Of a DNA stretch of 61,207 nucleotides, positions 7,798 to 14,783 are shown piece by piece. The notes below the pieces were generated by a model. That model worked only from the letters and a program-made list of their open reading frames with translations. It made no database searches and was not told where the DNA came from. This DNA is from CAIYYO01 sp049299895 (GTDB lineage: Archaea > Altiarchaeota > Altiarchaeia > IMC4 > QMZM01). The translations under genes were made by a program, and so were the position numbers. The first letter of the stretch is position 1; each line of letters starts with the position of its first letter. The DNA lies in contig JBAQYF010000007.1 of the NCBI GenBank assembly GCA_049299895.1, forward strand, positions 1-61,207, written 5' to 3'.

Positions 7798-9612
7798 TTA
7801 GTGCATATATTTAAGCCGTGCAAGGATCGAGCCTACCAATCCTGCGATCATGAGGAAGGACAGGACCATTTCCAGCATGTCCGGAAGCTTTGTTCCTAGT
7901 ATCAGGACGCCTGCTATAACCCCTACGAAGAAGCCGATTATTGCTCCTCCTACTACGTCTGTTTTGCTGTGGGCGCCTATCCTCAGTCTTGAGTATATGT
8001 ATGTTATGGCTATTGGTATCATCAGGACCGAGAGGAGCGGTCCGAGGGGGTTTATGAAATAGCAGAAGGATACTGCTCCGCAGGATGCCAAACTGTGTAG
8101 TGAGGGGAATCCGTATCTAAAGACCTTTATCCCGTAGTCCTGCGTCGCATAGAAAGGCGTTGTACGCTGCGTTCTGAAGATTCCTTTCAGGACTATCCCG
8201 ACGGCGAGAGCCAGCGCTACGTATAACAGGGTGGATGAAAAGATGTGTGTCAGTTTTGCCAGTTCTGTCCTGCTGTAGCTGACGTATCCTATGTAGAGGA
8301 ACGCAAGTATCAGGTAAGGCAGGTCAGGGAACTTGTCGATTATGTGGTAGAACGTGTTGTATTCGCTCGCCTTGGGGAAGAAGTCCTTGAATTTGGGCGA
8401 CGAGATCCTTTCATATTTTACGCCCTGGGGTCCGGAGTATTTGCACAGGTAATACGGGAAGTATACGTTGTAGTTGTATTTGACCTCTCCGCCGGTCATC
8501 TTTGAAAGGACGTCTGCGACTTCTTCCGGTTTGTATCTTAGCTGGTCCGGTTCATAAGTTTCGGAAGCACTCGTTACCTCCATGAAATACTCAAGGTTGT
8601 AGGGATGATCGAATGGCGGGACTTTGATCTGCGGGGAAACGAATTTGTTTGTTGTGGTAGTCATTCCCGGCCCCATCTCGCCCCGCCTGATAAGGGGTTC
8701 GGTCACCTCTGCTACTATGAAAGAGAAGATAGAAAAGAACTCTTTTATGAGCCCGCCTGTTTTTTTCTGATCGTAAACCATTACCAGGCCTTTTTTTGCA
8801 AGTATGTCAAGTGATTTGCCGCCCATGTGGTCCAGGGGGAGTGCTCCCTGTTCCATCAGTTCCAGCATGGTCTTTTTCGCGTCAAGAGGGAGCTCGAGGA
8901 TCTTTTTCACGACGTCCGACTTCATGAGCTTTCCTTCGTCTATGTAATAGAGTTCTCCGCTGGTGAGATCAATGTATGCGTGTTCTCGTTTCTCCACCGT
9001 TTCCTGGATTTTTTTCACGGTAAAGAAACCGATGGGCATGTATCTCCTGTCTATTTCGTTTATGGTGTCTTTCAGCTTCAGTATGATGTTCGTCAGCTTG
9101 TTCTTCAGCTTGACGCGGAAATAATTGGTGACATACTGGTCGCCTATCTCCGAGACGAATGCCCTCTGTAGAGTCACGGATTCTATTTCGTATACTATGT
9201 CTGATAGCTCTTTTCGGTCTACGAGTCGCAGGGGCGTTCCCTGGGCGAATTCTTTAGCCTCTTTAGTGTAATAAGAATTTGTGAGGAATAAGGCATTCAG
9301 CGAACCGGAATCTATCATGTCGGAATAAAGGTCCTCTATGTCGTCTTTTTCTATCGCCGTGCTGCCCTTCTCTATCCTGACAAGGCTCTTTACCTCTTTT
9401 CCCAGCTTGTCCGTCGATATTACTACAAGGTCTCCCGGGGACTCTGCCGCAGACGAGATAAGGCTTTTCTGTTCGGCCTCGGAAACGCTCTTTAATTCCA
9501 GGGAAGATTCTTTCAGAAGCTTTGCCAGGACCTTTTTAAGCGTTTCAGGATCTATTCCCAAGAGCTTCTCCTTCTCCAGCTCATTCCAGAATTGGTCGAA
9601 ATCATCATCCAT
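7798..9612 (-). CDS. fusion: Mrr-like N-terminal domain plus membrane PAP2 phosphatase
   Basis: 604 residues with two unrelated parts. Residues about 55-145 resemble the Mrr/restriction-endonuclease fold: SPGDLVVIS, then a strand at SLVRIEKGS, then the Mrr hallmark LFLTNSYYTKEAKEFAQ followed by LRLVDRKELSDIV. The catalytic Q/ExK triplet is not clean, so nuclease activity is doubtful. A middle region (150-420) is unassigned, with a weakly hydrophobic stretch near 290-302. Residues about 430-604 have five or six membrane segments and the PAP2 acid phosphatase signature: Lys476 and Arg483 (KGIFRTQRTTP), His506 (PSLHS), Arg544 and His548 (RLRIGAHS) with Asp552. PAP2 enzymes dephosphorylate lipid phosphates such as undecaprenyl or dolichyl pyrophosphate. 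It lies 56 bases after virB4 on the same strand. Confidence 0.8.
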   Translation of the reverse strand: MDDDFDQFWNELEKEKLLGIDPETLKKVLAKLLKESSLELKSVSEAEQKSLISSAAESPGDLVVISTDKLGKEVKSLVRIEKGSTAIEKDDIEDLYSDMIDSGSLNALFLTNSYYTKEAKEFAQGTPLRLVDRKELSDIVYEIESVTLQRAFVSEIGDQYVTNYFRVKLKNKLTNIILKLKDTINEIDRRYMPIGFFTVKKIQETVEKREHAYIDLTSGELYYIDEGKLMKSDVVKKILELPLDAKKTMLELMEQGALPLDHMGGKSLDILAKKGLVMVYDQKKTGGLIKEFFSIFSFIVAEVTEPLIRRGEMGPGMTTTTNKFVSPQIKVPPFDHPYNLEYFMEVTSASETYEPDQLRYKPEEVADVLSKMTGGEVKYNYNVYFPYYLCKYSGPQGVKYERISSPKFKDFFPKASEYNTFYHIIDKFPDLPYLILAFLYIGYVSYSRTELAKLTHIFSSTLLYVALALAVGIVLKGIFRTQRTTPFYATQDYGIKVFRYGFPSLHSLASCGAVSFCYFINPLGPLLSVLMIPIAITYIYSRLRIGAHSKTDVVGGAIIGFFVGVIAGVLILGTKLPDMLEMVLSFLMIAGLVGSILARLKYMH

Positions 9613-9668
9613 GTCTGATGTTTTTATTAGGTTTTTGCAGGGAATAAACCGGCGTTATTAGACGGATG

Positions 9669-12086
9669 TTAACTCTTGGTCTGTGTCTCACTGCTGTCCT
9701 GCTGGTCGCCGGCGGATCCGAAATAGGATTTTATCTTCATCGGAGCCTGGCTCTTTGTCAGGATCTCCCCGAAGCTTTCGTATTTCCTCAAAGCAGGGTC
9801 CTTTACTACATAGAAGTAGTCATTGTATTTTTTCAATATCGGAAGCTTTGCCTCCATTGCTTCTATGTTGGCCTTCAGGGAAACGTCTGCTATAACCTCT
9901 ACTGCGACAAGCTTTCCGTCGGCTGTTTCAAACGTTACGTCGGGAAGCTTTGTGTAGTGTATCAAGACCTTCTCAGTGTACTTCTTGACCTCCTCCAATA
10001 ATAGATGCTGGGTGACGAAGTGTTCGTCGGTGTCGTCGGTCTCGTTCTTCACGATATACAATTCGCTGGTCCCCTCAAACGATTCCACGCGCGCTTCCGT
10101 AAAGCCGATGTCTTCCAGCGAATCAATCTGCTCGTTGGTCAGTTTCGTCTTGTTCTGGACCACATCCATTATATCCAGTTCCGGCTTCATCTCCCTGCTT
10201 ATTCCAGGACCTCTCTTCTTGGTCATGGCGATCAATTCGTCCGGTTTCGTTGTGAGTATCTTGTGCTCGTCCGGCGAAGACTGTATGTGTATGGGCACAC
10301 GCAGGTTCTCCGCTATAAGCAGGGCGCTCCCGACGGTCGCTATTCTAAGAAACCGGGTCTCCGCTTCGTTTAGCTTGAATTTCTCGCTTATGGCATCGAT
10401 TACCGTCGTGTCCTGCTTCAGGAGTATCTTTGTTGCTGTGTTCGTCATGACGGCACGGCCGGCTCTCGACGTGAGGACGTCTTCTACGTCCTGCGTTATC
10501 ATCGTCAAAGAGAGGTTGAATTTTCTGCAGGTCTTAACCAGCCTCAGGATGTATTCACCTTCTTCTCCCGCGGAGAATATGCTCCAGGCTTCGTCGATGA
10601 CCAGCATCTTTCTCTTCCTGCTCTTCTTCATCTGGTTATAGACGTATTCCAGGATGAGGAACATTATAGGCCCTTTTCCTACGTCGGGTATGTCCTTTAC
10701 GTCGAAGGTTATGACTCTGTTATCCAGTTCGATCTTTGTCTGCTGGTTCAAAAACTTCATGGGCCCGCTTACATATCCTTTAAGCCTGTTCACGATTGCC
10801 ATTGCAGGCTTGTAGATAATGTCTTTTTCAGACCTTGTGAGCGGCATTATGTGGTCATACAAATTCTCAAGCATCGGAGGTTTCCTGGCCCAGGTCTTCG
10901 GGTCTTTGGTTATGCCCATGTCCTCGTATGTGCTGTCTATGGCGTCGTCAAGGATGGCTCTCTGTCCTTCGTTCAATTCTCCGAGGAGGACTCTGAAGAA
11001 CGCCAGGAGCGATAGCTTCTTTTCTTCCAGCGGCTGGCCCATGAGGTCCAGTGGGTTGATTATGCTGTCCGAGTCGGGGGATATCCTGATGGTCTTGCCT
11101 TTGAAGGTAATTGCGAGGTCCGTGTACTCTGCTTGGGGGTCGATGATGTTGATGTCCACTCCTTCAAGGTACTCTCTCATGAGGAGCAGCTTGATGGTAT
11201 ACGATTTCCCTCCCCCGGACGTTCCCAGAACCAGTATGTTGGGATTCGACAACTCGAACATGTCGATGATGATAGGTATGCTGTTTACCTGGTTGAATCC
11301 TAAAAGTATGCCGGTTGCGTGGTGCTCGAGAGACGTTATCGCGAAAGGGAAGCAGGCGGAAGCAGCCGACGATGTTATCTCTCTTGTGATGCCCAATTCA
11401 TCCATCTGGATCGGCAGAACGGATCTTAGCGCCTTGTACATCTGGAACGAAGGAACCTTCGGCGTGACCATTATGGAACTCATCTTGGACTTTATCAAAC
11501 TGGATACTTTTTCAAGGTCCTTTTTGTCATGCGCCTTCGAATCGATGTACAGGCTCATGGTGAACATCTTTTCTGTTCCGTTCTGGATGGCTTCAAGCAG
11601 GGCTTTTGTGTCGTCGTGTTTCTGGACAAGCGCCTGGGGGACTAATTTACCCTCGGCTTTTAGGGCATAAAGGTCCGTCTTCTGCTTCTTTATCTCGTTT
11701 TCCAGAAGTTTCACAGTCGATTCAATGGAATACGGGGCGATGTGTATGGACAGGTCGAAGTCCAGGTTCATCTCGATGAGCCTTGTAAGCCAGCCGGGTT
11801 CTACAAGACGCGGATAGTTGATGGCGGCAATAATCCTGTGGAACTTGTCTATCTGGATATCATCCGTATGCTTTATGATGGTTGATGGAGAAGTCAGATA
11901 TTCGATAAGCTTGTCTTCGTAATCCACATAGTTTCCGGCGTTATCCCCTTCATCAGAACCGGTTCCCTCGCCGGACGCTCCGGCTTCACCCGGCTCTCCT
12001 GGTTTACCCTGAGGCTTCTTCTTTTTCTTCCCGAAGAGCATGGTCGAGATACTCTCGGGTAGAAATGACGTTTTTGATGACGCCAT
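9669..12086 (-). CDS. VirB4/TraC-family ATPase with C-terminal nuclease-like domain
   Basis: Motor ATPase of type IV secretion/conjugation-like machines. The first 55 residues are a low-complexity Lys/Gly/Glu tail, then the VirB4 N-terminal domain (60-270), Walker A GTSGGGKS at 288-295, Walker B MLVIDE at 494-499 and the following motif MITQDVEDVL at 529-538, all as in VirB4/TraC/HerA ATPases. After the ATPase core, residues about 640-700 look helical and 700-780 look like a small restriction-endonuclease fold (LPDVTFE...KLVAVEVIAD, Asp716 and Glu730), ending in a polar tail. Its ATG directly abuts the stop of the PrgI-like gene, so the pair is co-translated. No VirD4 coupling protein or classical relaxase is seen nearby. 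The ATPase assignment is strong; the tail domain is an inference. Confidence 0.88.
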   Translation of the reverse strand: MASSKTSFLPESISTMLFGKKKKKPQGKPGEPGEAGASGEGTGSDEGDNAGNYVDYEDKLIEYLTSPSTIIKHTDDIQIDKFHRIIAAINYPRLVEPGWLTRLIEMNLDFDLSIHIAPYSIESTVKLLENEIKKQKTDLYALKAEGKLVPQALVQKHDDTKALLEAIQNGTEKMFTMSLYIDSKAHDKKDLEKVSSLIKSKMSSIMVTPKVPSFQMYKALRSVLPIQMDELGITREITSSAASACFPFAITSLEHHATGILLGFNQVNSIPIIIDMFELSNPNILVLGTSGGGKSYTIKLLLMREYLEGVDINIIDPQAEYTDLAITFKGKTIRISPDSDSIINPLDLMGQPLEEKKLSLLAFFRVLLGELNEGQRAILDDAIDSTYEDMGITKDPKTWARKPPMLENLYDHIMPLTRSEKDIIYKPAMAIVNRLKGYVSGPMKFLNQQTKIELDNRVITFDVKDIPDVGKGPIMFLILEYVYNQMKKSRKRKMLVIDEAWSIFSAGEEGEYILRLVKTCRKFNLSLTMITQDVEDVLTSRAGRAVMTNTATKILLKQDTTVIDAISEKFKLNEAETRFLRIATVGSALLIAENLRVPIHIQSSPDEHKILTTKPDELIAMTKKRGPGISREMKPELDIMDVVQNKTKLTNEQIDSLEDIGFTEARVESFEGTSELYIVKNETDDTDEHFVTQHLLLEEVKKYTEKVLIHYTKLPDVTFETADGKLVAVEVIADVSLKANIEAMEAKLPILKKYNDYFYVVKDPALRKYESFGEILTKSQAPMKIKSYFGSAGDQQDSSETQTKS

Positions 12087-12965
12087 CTACATGTCCTCCT
12101 TCACGTGATAATACTGCTTGGGCGCCTCAGACCACATCCGTCTGTACATGGTGATCGGTGAGATGAATTCTTCGTCGAGTTTGAAACTTTCCGTGAAATA
12201 CGAGGCATACATGTTCAGTAACTGCTTGTTACCCAGCCTGTCTGCGATTATGCCAGATAGGGACAGGGTTTCTATCACCGCCCTGCAGCGGTCCTCCAGA
12301 TTCAGTATGGTCTTTGTCTCGTCTCCGAACCTCTTGGCCGGGACTATGATATAGAACAATCGGTCGTTTATCTTATTCGTCTTGATGTAGTCGTACATGT
12401 ACTCGGAGAAGTGCTCGTAGTACGCAAGGGACATTTTGTCGTCCCTCTGGACTATGCGTCTCTTCAAGGCCGAGAGATAGTCGCTCAAATCCAGGTTGAC
12501 GGAACGCATGACTATCTGGCATGGGAAGTTCAGCGAGTTTATGAATTCCAGGAATCCGTAAATGACCGTGTCCTGGTCTTCCTTCCCCAGGACCCCGAAG
12601 TTGATAGGCTTTACTTTTACTACTCCAAGCACCCGGCCGTCCTTCAGGAATACGGCGTCTGCGCGGATGGATTTTATCTCCATTAGCTTTCTTGCGGCAG
12701 GAGAGATCCAGGAGCTTTCCTTCTTTTCCTTCATGAAAAAGATGTAATTGACAAGGTAGGTATCCAGGTTGAACATTATAAAACCGATTCCCAAGACGCC
12801 CACTATCATGACCAGGATTATCTGTATTATGAAATCCAGATTTGCGAAGAACAGGAGAAAGATTATCAGTATCGTCGTTATCAGGGCGTAAACTGACTGC
12901 TTGATAGTAAGAGGCCCGAAAAGTCTTTCCTCATACCTGATATCCGACGGGATCTTATACGGCAT
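12087..12965 (-). CDS. PrgI/VirB3-like membrane protein with VirB4-type N-terminal domain
   Basis: 292 residues. Residues about 25-75 form two close membrane segments preceded by the PrgI-family style start YKIPSDIRYEERLFGPLT; the rest (about 90-290) is a cytoplasmic domain resembling the non-ATPase N-terminal part of VirB4/TraC, with VFLKDGRVLGVVKVKPINFGV and the IVQRD/YYEHFSEYM stretch. In bacterial and archaeal conjugation-like systems this type of protein anchors the VirB4 ATPase at the membrane. The stop codon is directly followed by the virB4 ATG. A palindromic TATA-like promoter sits about 40 bases before the start, so this is probably the first gene of an operon. The family call rests on topology, partner and motif style, not on a search. 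Confidence 0.75.
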   Translation of the reverse strand: MPYKIPSDIRYEERLFGPLTIKQSVYALITTILIIFLLFFANLDFIIQIILVMIVGVLGIGFIMFNLDTYLVNYIFFMKEKKESSWISPAARKLMEIKSIRADAVFLKDGRVLGVVKVKPINFGVLGKEDQDTVIYGFLEFINSLNFPCQIVMRSVNLDLSDYLSALKRRIVQRDDKMSLAYYEHFSEYMYDYIKTNKINDRLFYIIVPAKRFGDETKTILNLEDRCRAVIETLSLSGIIADRLGNKQLLNMYASYFTESFKLDEEFISPITMYRRMWSEAPKQYYHVKEDM

Positions 12966-13002
12966 CTTATATTAAAAAAGTAATATTTAGAAATTAACAC
13001 GA

Positions 13003-13020
13003 GCGGATATAAATATCCGC
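13003..13020 (-). promoter_or_regulatory. palindromic TATA-like promoter of the prgI-virB4 operon
   Basis: GCGGATAT-AA-ATATCCGC is a perfect 8+8 inverted repeat. On the minus strand its centre reads as an archaeal TATA box (GATATTTATATC), placed 38-55 bases before the prgI-like ATG, which would give a leader of roughly 10-20 bases. The symmetry around the TATA box could also serve a dimeric regulator that competes with TBP. Confidence 0.45.
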
Positions 13021-13148
13021 GGCGATTAAGCATGCCGGAAAAAACACGGCTTATTTCTGCCTGACATATTTTTCAAGCTTCCTTTTATTTTTTTTGGTGT
13101 TTTCACTCAATTTCCGGATTTTTCTCCTTATCCGGCCGGCTCGTGCAA

Positions 13149-13212
13149 GCAGGGTTTATGTCAGAAAACATCAGGAAAAATCCCGTGAGTATCCAAAGAA
13201 TACGAACCCTGC
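13149..13212. repeat. inverted repeat in the 299-base gap between pilin and prgI genes
   Basis: GCAGGGTT (13149-13156) pairs with AACCCTGC (13205-13212) around a 48-base spacer. The gap 12966-13264 contains no open frame that I could support; it also holds several poly-T and poly-A runs near 13090 and 13219-13253. On the minus strand the repeat and the T-rich stretch that follows lie just past the pilin stop, so the region may end the pilin transcript, which would make the pilin more abundant than the rest of the machine. Confidence 0.35.
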
Positions 13213-13264
13213 AGTGTCAATAAAAAAATAAGAAAATAAAAGAAATAAAAGGGTTTATACGCCC

Positions 13265-13726
13265 TCAAATCATGTGAGTTGATGTTTCACAGTACGGGCA
13301 ATTGCCTGTCATCCACTTTGACGGGTCAATAGATGCCATGCTTCCCATTATTCCATTTATTACAATGGATACAATGTAAACTGCTATTACAACAATTATT
13401 ATCCCCACAAACGCGCTTATGATCGTTGTTTTTGCGGCTTGCCTTGCTCCGGGGTCGTCTCCTGAGGTTGTCCATCTAAGGCCGGCCATTACTATGACTA
13501 GAGCGGCTACTGCACCGACTACCAGGAATACCAGGCTTGCGATTTTACATAGAGCGCAGCTTATTTTTTGACCTGCTAGTGTTATCCCTGTTCCAGTAGA
13601 CGTTCCCGTCCCCTGTGCTAAGACCATTGGTACCTGTGTGGCAATTAAAATAGCCAATGCTAAAAGAATAGCCTGTTTTTTGTTCGACAATATTTGGTTA
13701 ATTATTTTTTTATTCATTTTTTTCAC
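13265..13726 (-). CDS. VirB2/TrbC-like pilin subunit
   Basis: 153 residues with the layout of a conjugative pilin: a signal peptide with hydrophobic core 18-36 and a likely cut after VLA (about residue 37), then two membrane segments at about 63-83 and 103-127 joined by a short polar turn GLRWTTSGDDPGARQAAK. This turn pattern, W-T-S-G-D-[x]-A-[x]2-A-K between the two helices, is what VirB2/TrbC-type small pilins show. Unusual features are two CxxC pairs, Cys57/Cys60 before helix 1 and Cys143/Cys146 near the C-terminus. It is upstream of the prgI-like and virB4 genes on the same strand with a 299-base gap. Together these point to a DNA transfer or uptake pilus. Family call is by pattern only. 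Confidence 0.75.
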   Translation of the reverse strand: MKKMNKKIINQILSNKKQAILLALAILIATQVPMVLAQGTGTSTGTGITLAGQKISCALCKIASLVFLVVGAVAALVIVMAGLRWTTSGDDPGARQAAKTTIISAFVGIIIVVIAVYIVSIVINGIMGSMASIDPSKWMTGNCPYCETSTHMI

Positions 13727-13891
13727 CGGATTTTTTTATATTATACTGACACAACTTATTATGTCCTTCATTCGTTTATATATTATAGACCATAAATTAT
13801 TAAATATCCCCCTTTTATGTCTATTAATATAAATTATTAATCAATCCATATATAAATACTTAGGGGTTGAAAACCCGCAAGTTTGAACAAA
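13727..13891. promoter_or_regulatory. AT-rich divergent promoter region
   Basis: This 165-base gap separates the leftward pilin gene from the rightward surface/glycosylation genes. For the pilin, TATATATTATAG around 13778-13789 is a TATA candidate about 55 bases upstream. For the rightward side, ATATATAAATA at about 13849-13859 is 33 bases before the small membrane-protein ATG, a spacing that suits a nearly leaderless transcript. A small hairpin, GGGTTgaaAACCC-like, lies at about 13863-13876. Confidence 0.5.
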
Positions 13892-14005
13892 ATGAACCTT
13901 AAACTCAAAGAGGACATAAGCAAAAAAGACATAATGACCTTTGGATTGATAGTCCTTTTCCTTATTATCTGGACCCTCCTGACCTTTTTTGTCTTCTTGA
14001 AATGA
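13892..14005 (+). CDS. 37-residue single-pass membrane peptide
   Basis: Small open frame beginning MNLKLKEDISKKDIM, then a single hydrophobic segment of about 20 residues (FGLIVLFLIIWTLLTFFVFL) and one terminal lysine. It sits directly behind a good TATA box and 44 bases before the GT2 gene on the same strand, so it would be the first frame of that transcript. Basic N-terminus and hydrophobic C-terminus predict an N-in tail-anchored peptide. Function unknown; a subunit or regulator of the following membrane glycosyltransferases is possible. The evidence for translation is only composition and position. Confidence 0.5.
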   Translation: MNLKLKEDISKKDIMTFGLIVLFLIIWTLLTFFVFLK

Positions 14006-14049
14006 TACAAGCCTGAAGGCTTTCCGAACCAGGTTGTTTCGGTGAACAG

Positions 14050-14763
14050 ATGATATCCGTGGTAATACCCGTATACAATGAGGGAAACAGGGTAATAGTC
14101 GCCTACAAAACCCTCACCGAATACCTGCAAAAGAACCATCCCGACTACGAACTGATATTCGTGGACGACGGAAGCAAAGAACCCCTCGAAAGATTACTGC
14201 TTCTTTTAACGCACGACGGCCACACGAGGGTCTTAACCAACGAACAAAACAAAGGCAAAGGCTACAGCGTCAGAAGAGGCGTTTTGGCATCCCGGGGCGA
14301 ATATGTGCTTTACACGGACGCCGACCAGTCAACGCCCATAGAAGAGATGGAAAAATTGATGGCCTCCCTGGAAGAAGGATACGATCTAGTTATTGGCTCA
14401 AGGGCAATGCCCTCCTCGCAGATCCGCCTACACCAACCCGTTCACAGGGAATCCTCGGGCAAGGCTTTCAATATACTCCTCCGGACAATCCTGGGGCTTA
14501 AGATAAAGGATACGCAATGCGGCTTCAAGGCCTTCCGGAGGGATGCGGCGCAGGACATTTTCAAAAGACAGACACTCGACGGATTCTGCTTTGATGCTGA
14601 AATCCTGCTGATAGCTAAAGAAAGGGGTTATAAGATCATTGAAATACCCGTTGTCTGGTTGAACTCAGAAAGGACCAGCGTGAACCTGCTGAAACAATCC
14701 ATCCGGATGTTCCTTGACCTGTTAACTATAAAGATAAATAGCCTGAAAGGAAAATATTCCTAA
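14050..14763 (+). CDS. GT2 dolichyl-phosphate sugar transferase
   Basis: 237-residue soluble GT-A enzyme that moves a sugar (glucose, mannose or similar) from its nucleotide onto dolichyl phosphate. Seen: VVIPVYNEG at the N-terminus, the nucleotide-sugar motif VDDGS ending at 42, and the metal-binding DAD at 90-92 (YTDADQSTP), followed by DTQCGFKAFRR and FDAEILLIA, which are typical of ALG5/DPM1-like enzymes and the archaeal Agl homologues. No membrane segments, so the product sugar lipid would need the membrane protein encoded 20 bases downstream or a flippase. Likely part of N-glycosylation of the heavily sequon-rich surface proteins in this window. Confidence 0.88.
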   Translation: MISVVIPVYNEGNRVIVAYKTLTEYLQKNHPDYELIFVDDGSKEPLERLLLLLTHDGHTRVLTNEQNKGKGYSVRRGVLASRGEYVLYTDADQSTPIEEMEKLMASLEEGYDLVIGSRAMPSSQIRLHQPVHRESSGKAFNILLRTILGLKIKDTQCGFKAFRRDAAQDIFKRQTLDGFCFDAEILLIAKERGYKIIEIPVVWLNSERTSVNLLKQSIRMFLDLLTIKINSLKGKYS

Positions 14764-14783
14764 AACACCGAATCGATCTCAAC

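Noticed and set aside
13690..13726. Glutaredoxin-like role for the CPYC of the pilin
   Set aside because: CPYC matches a glutaredoxin active site, but the protein has two membrane helices and no thioredoxin fold.
13727..14050. Possible replication origin at the switch from leftward to rightward genes
   Set aside because: AT-rich and divergent, but no Orc1/Cdc6 gene and no repeated origin boxes recognised; ordinary divergent promoters explain it.
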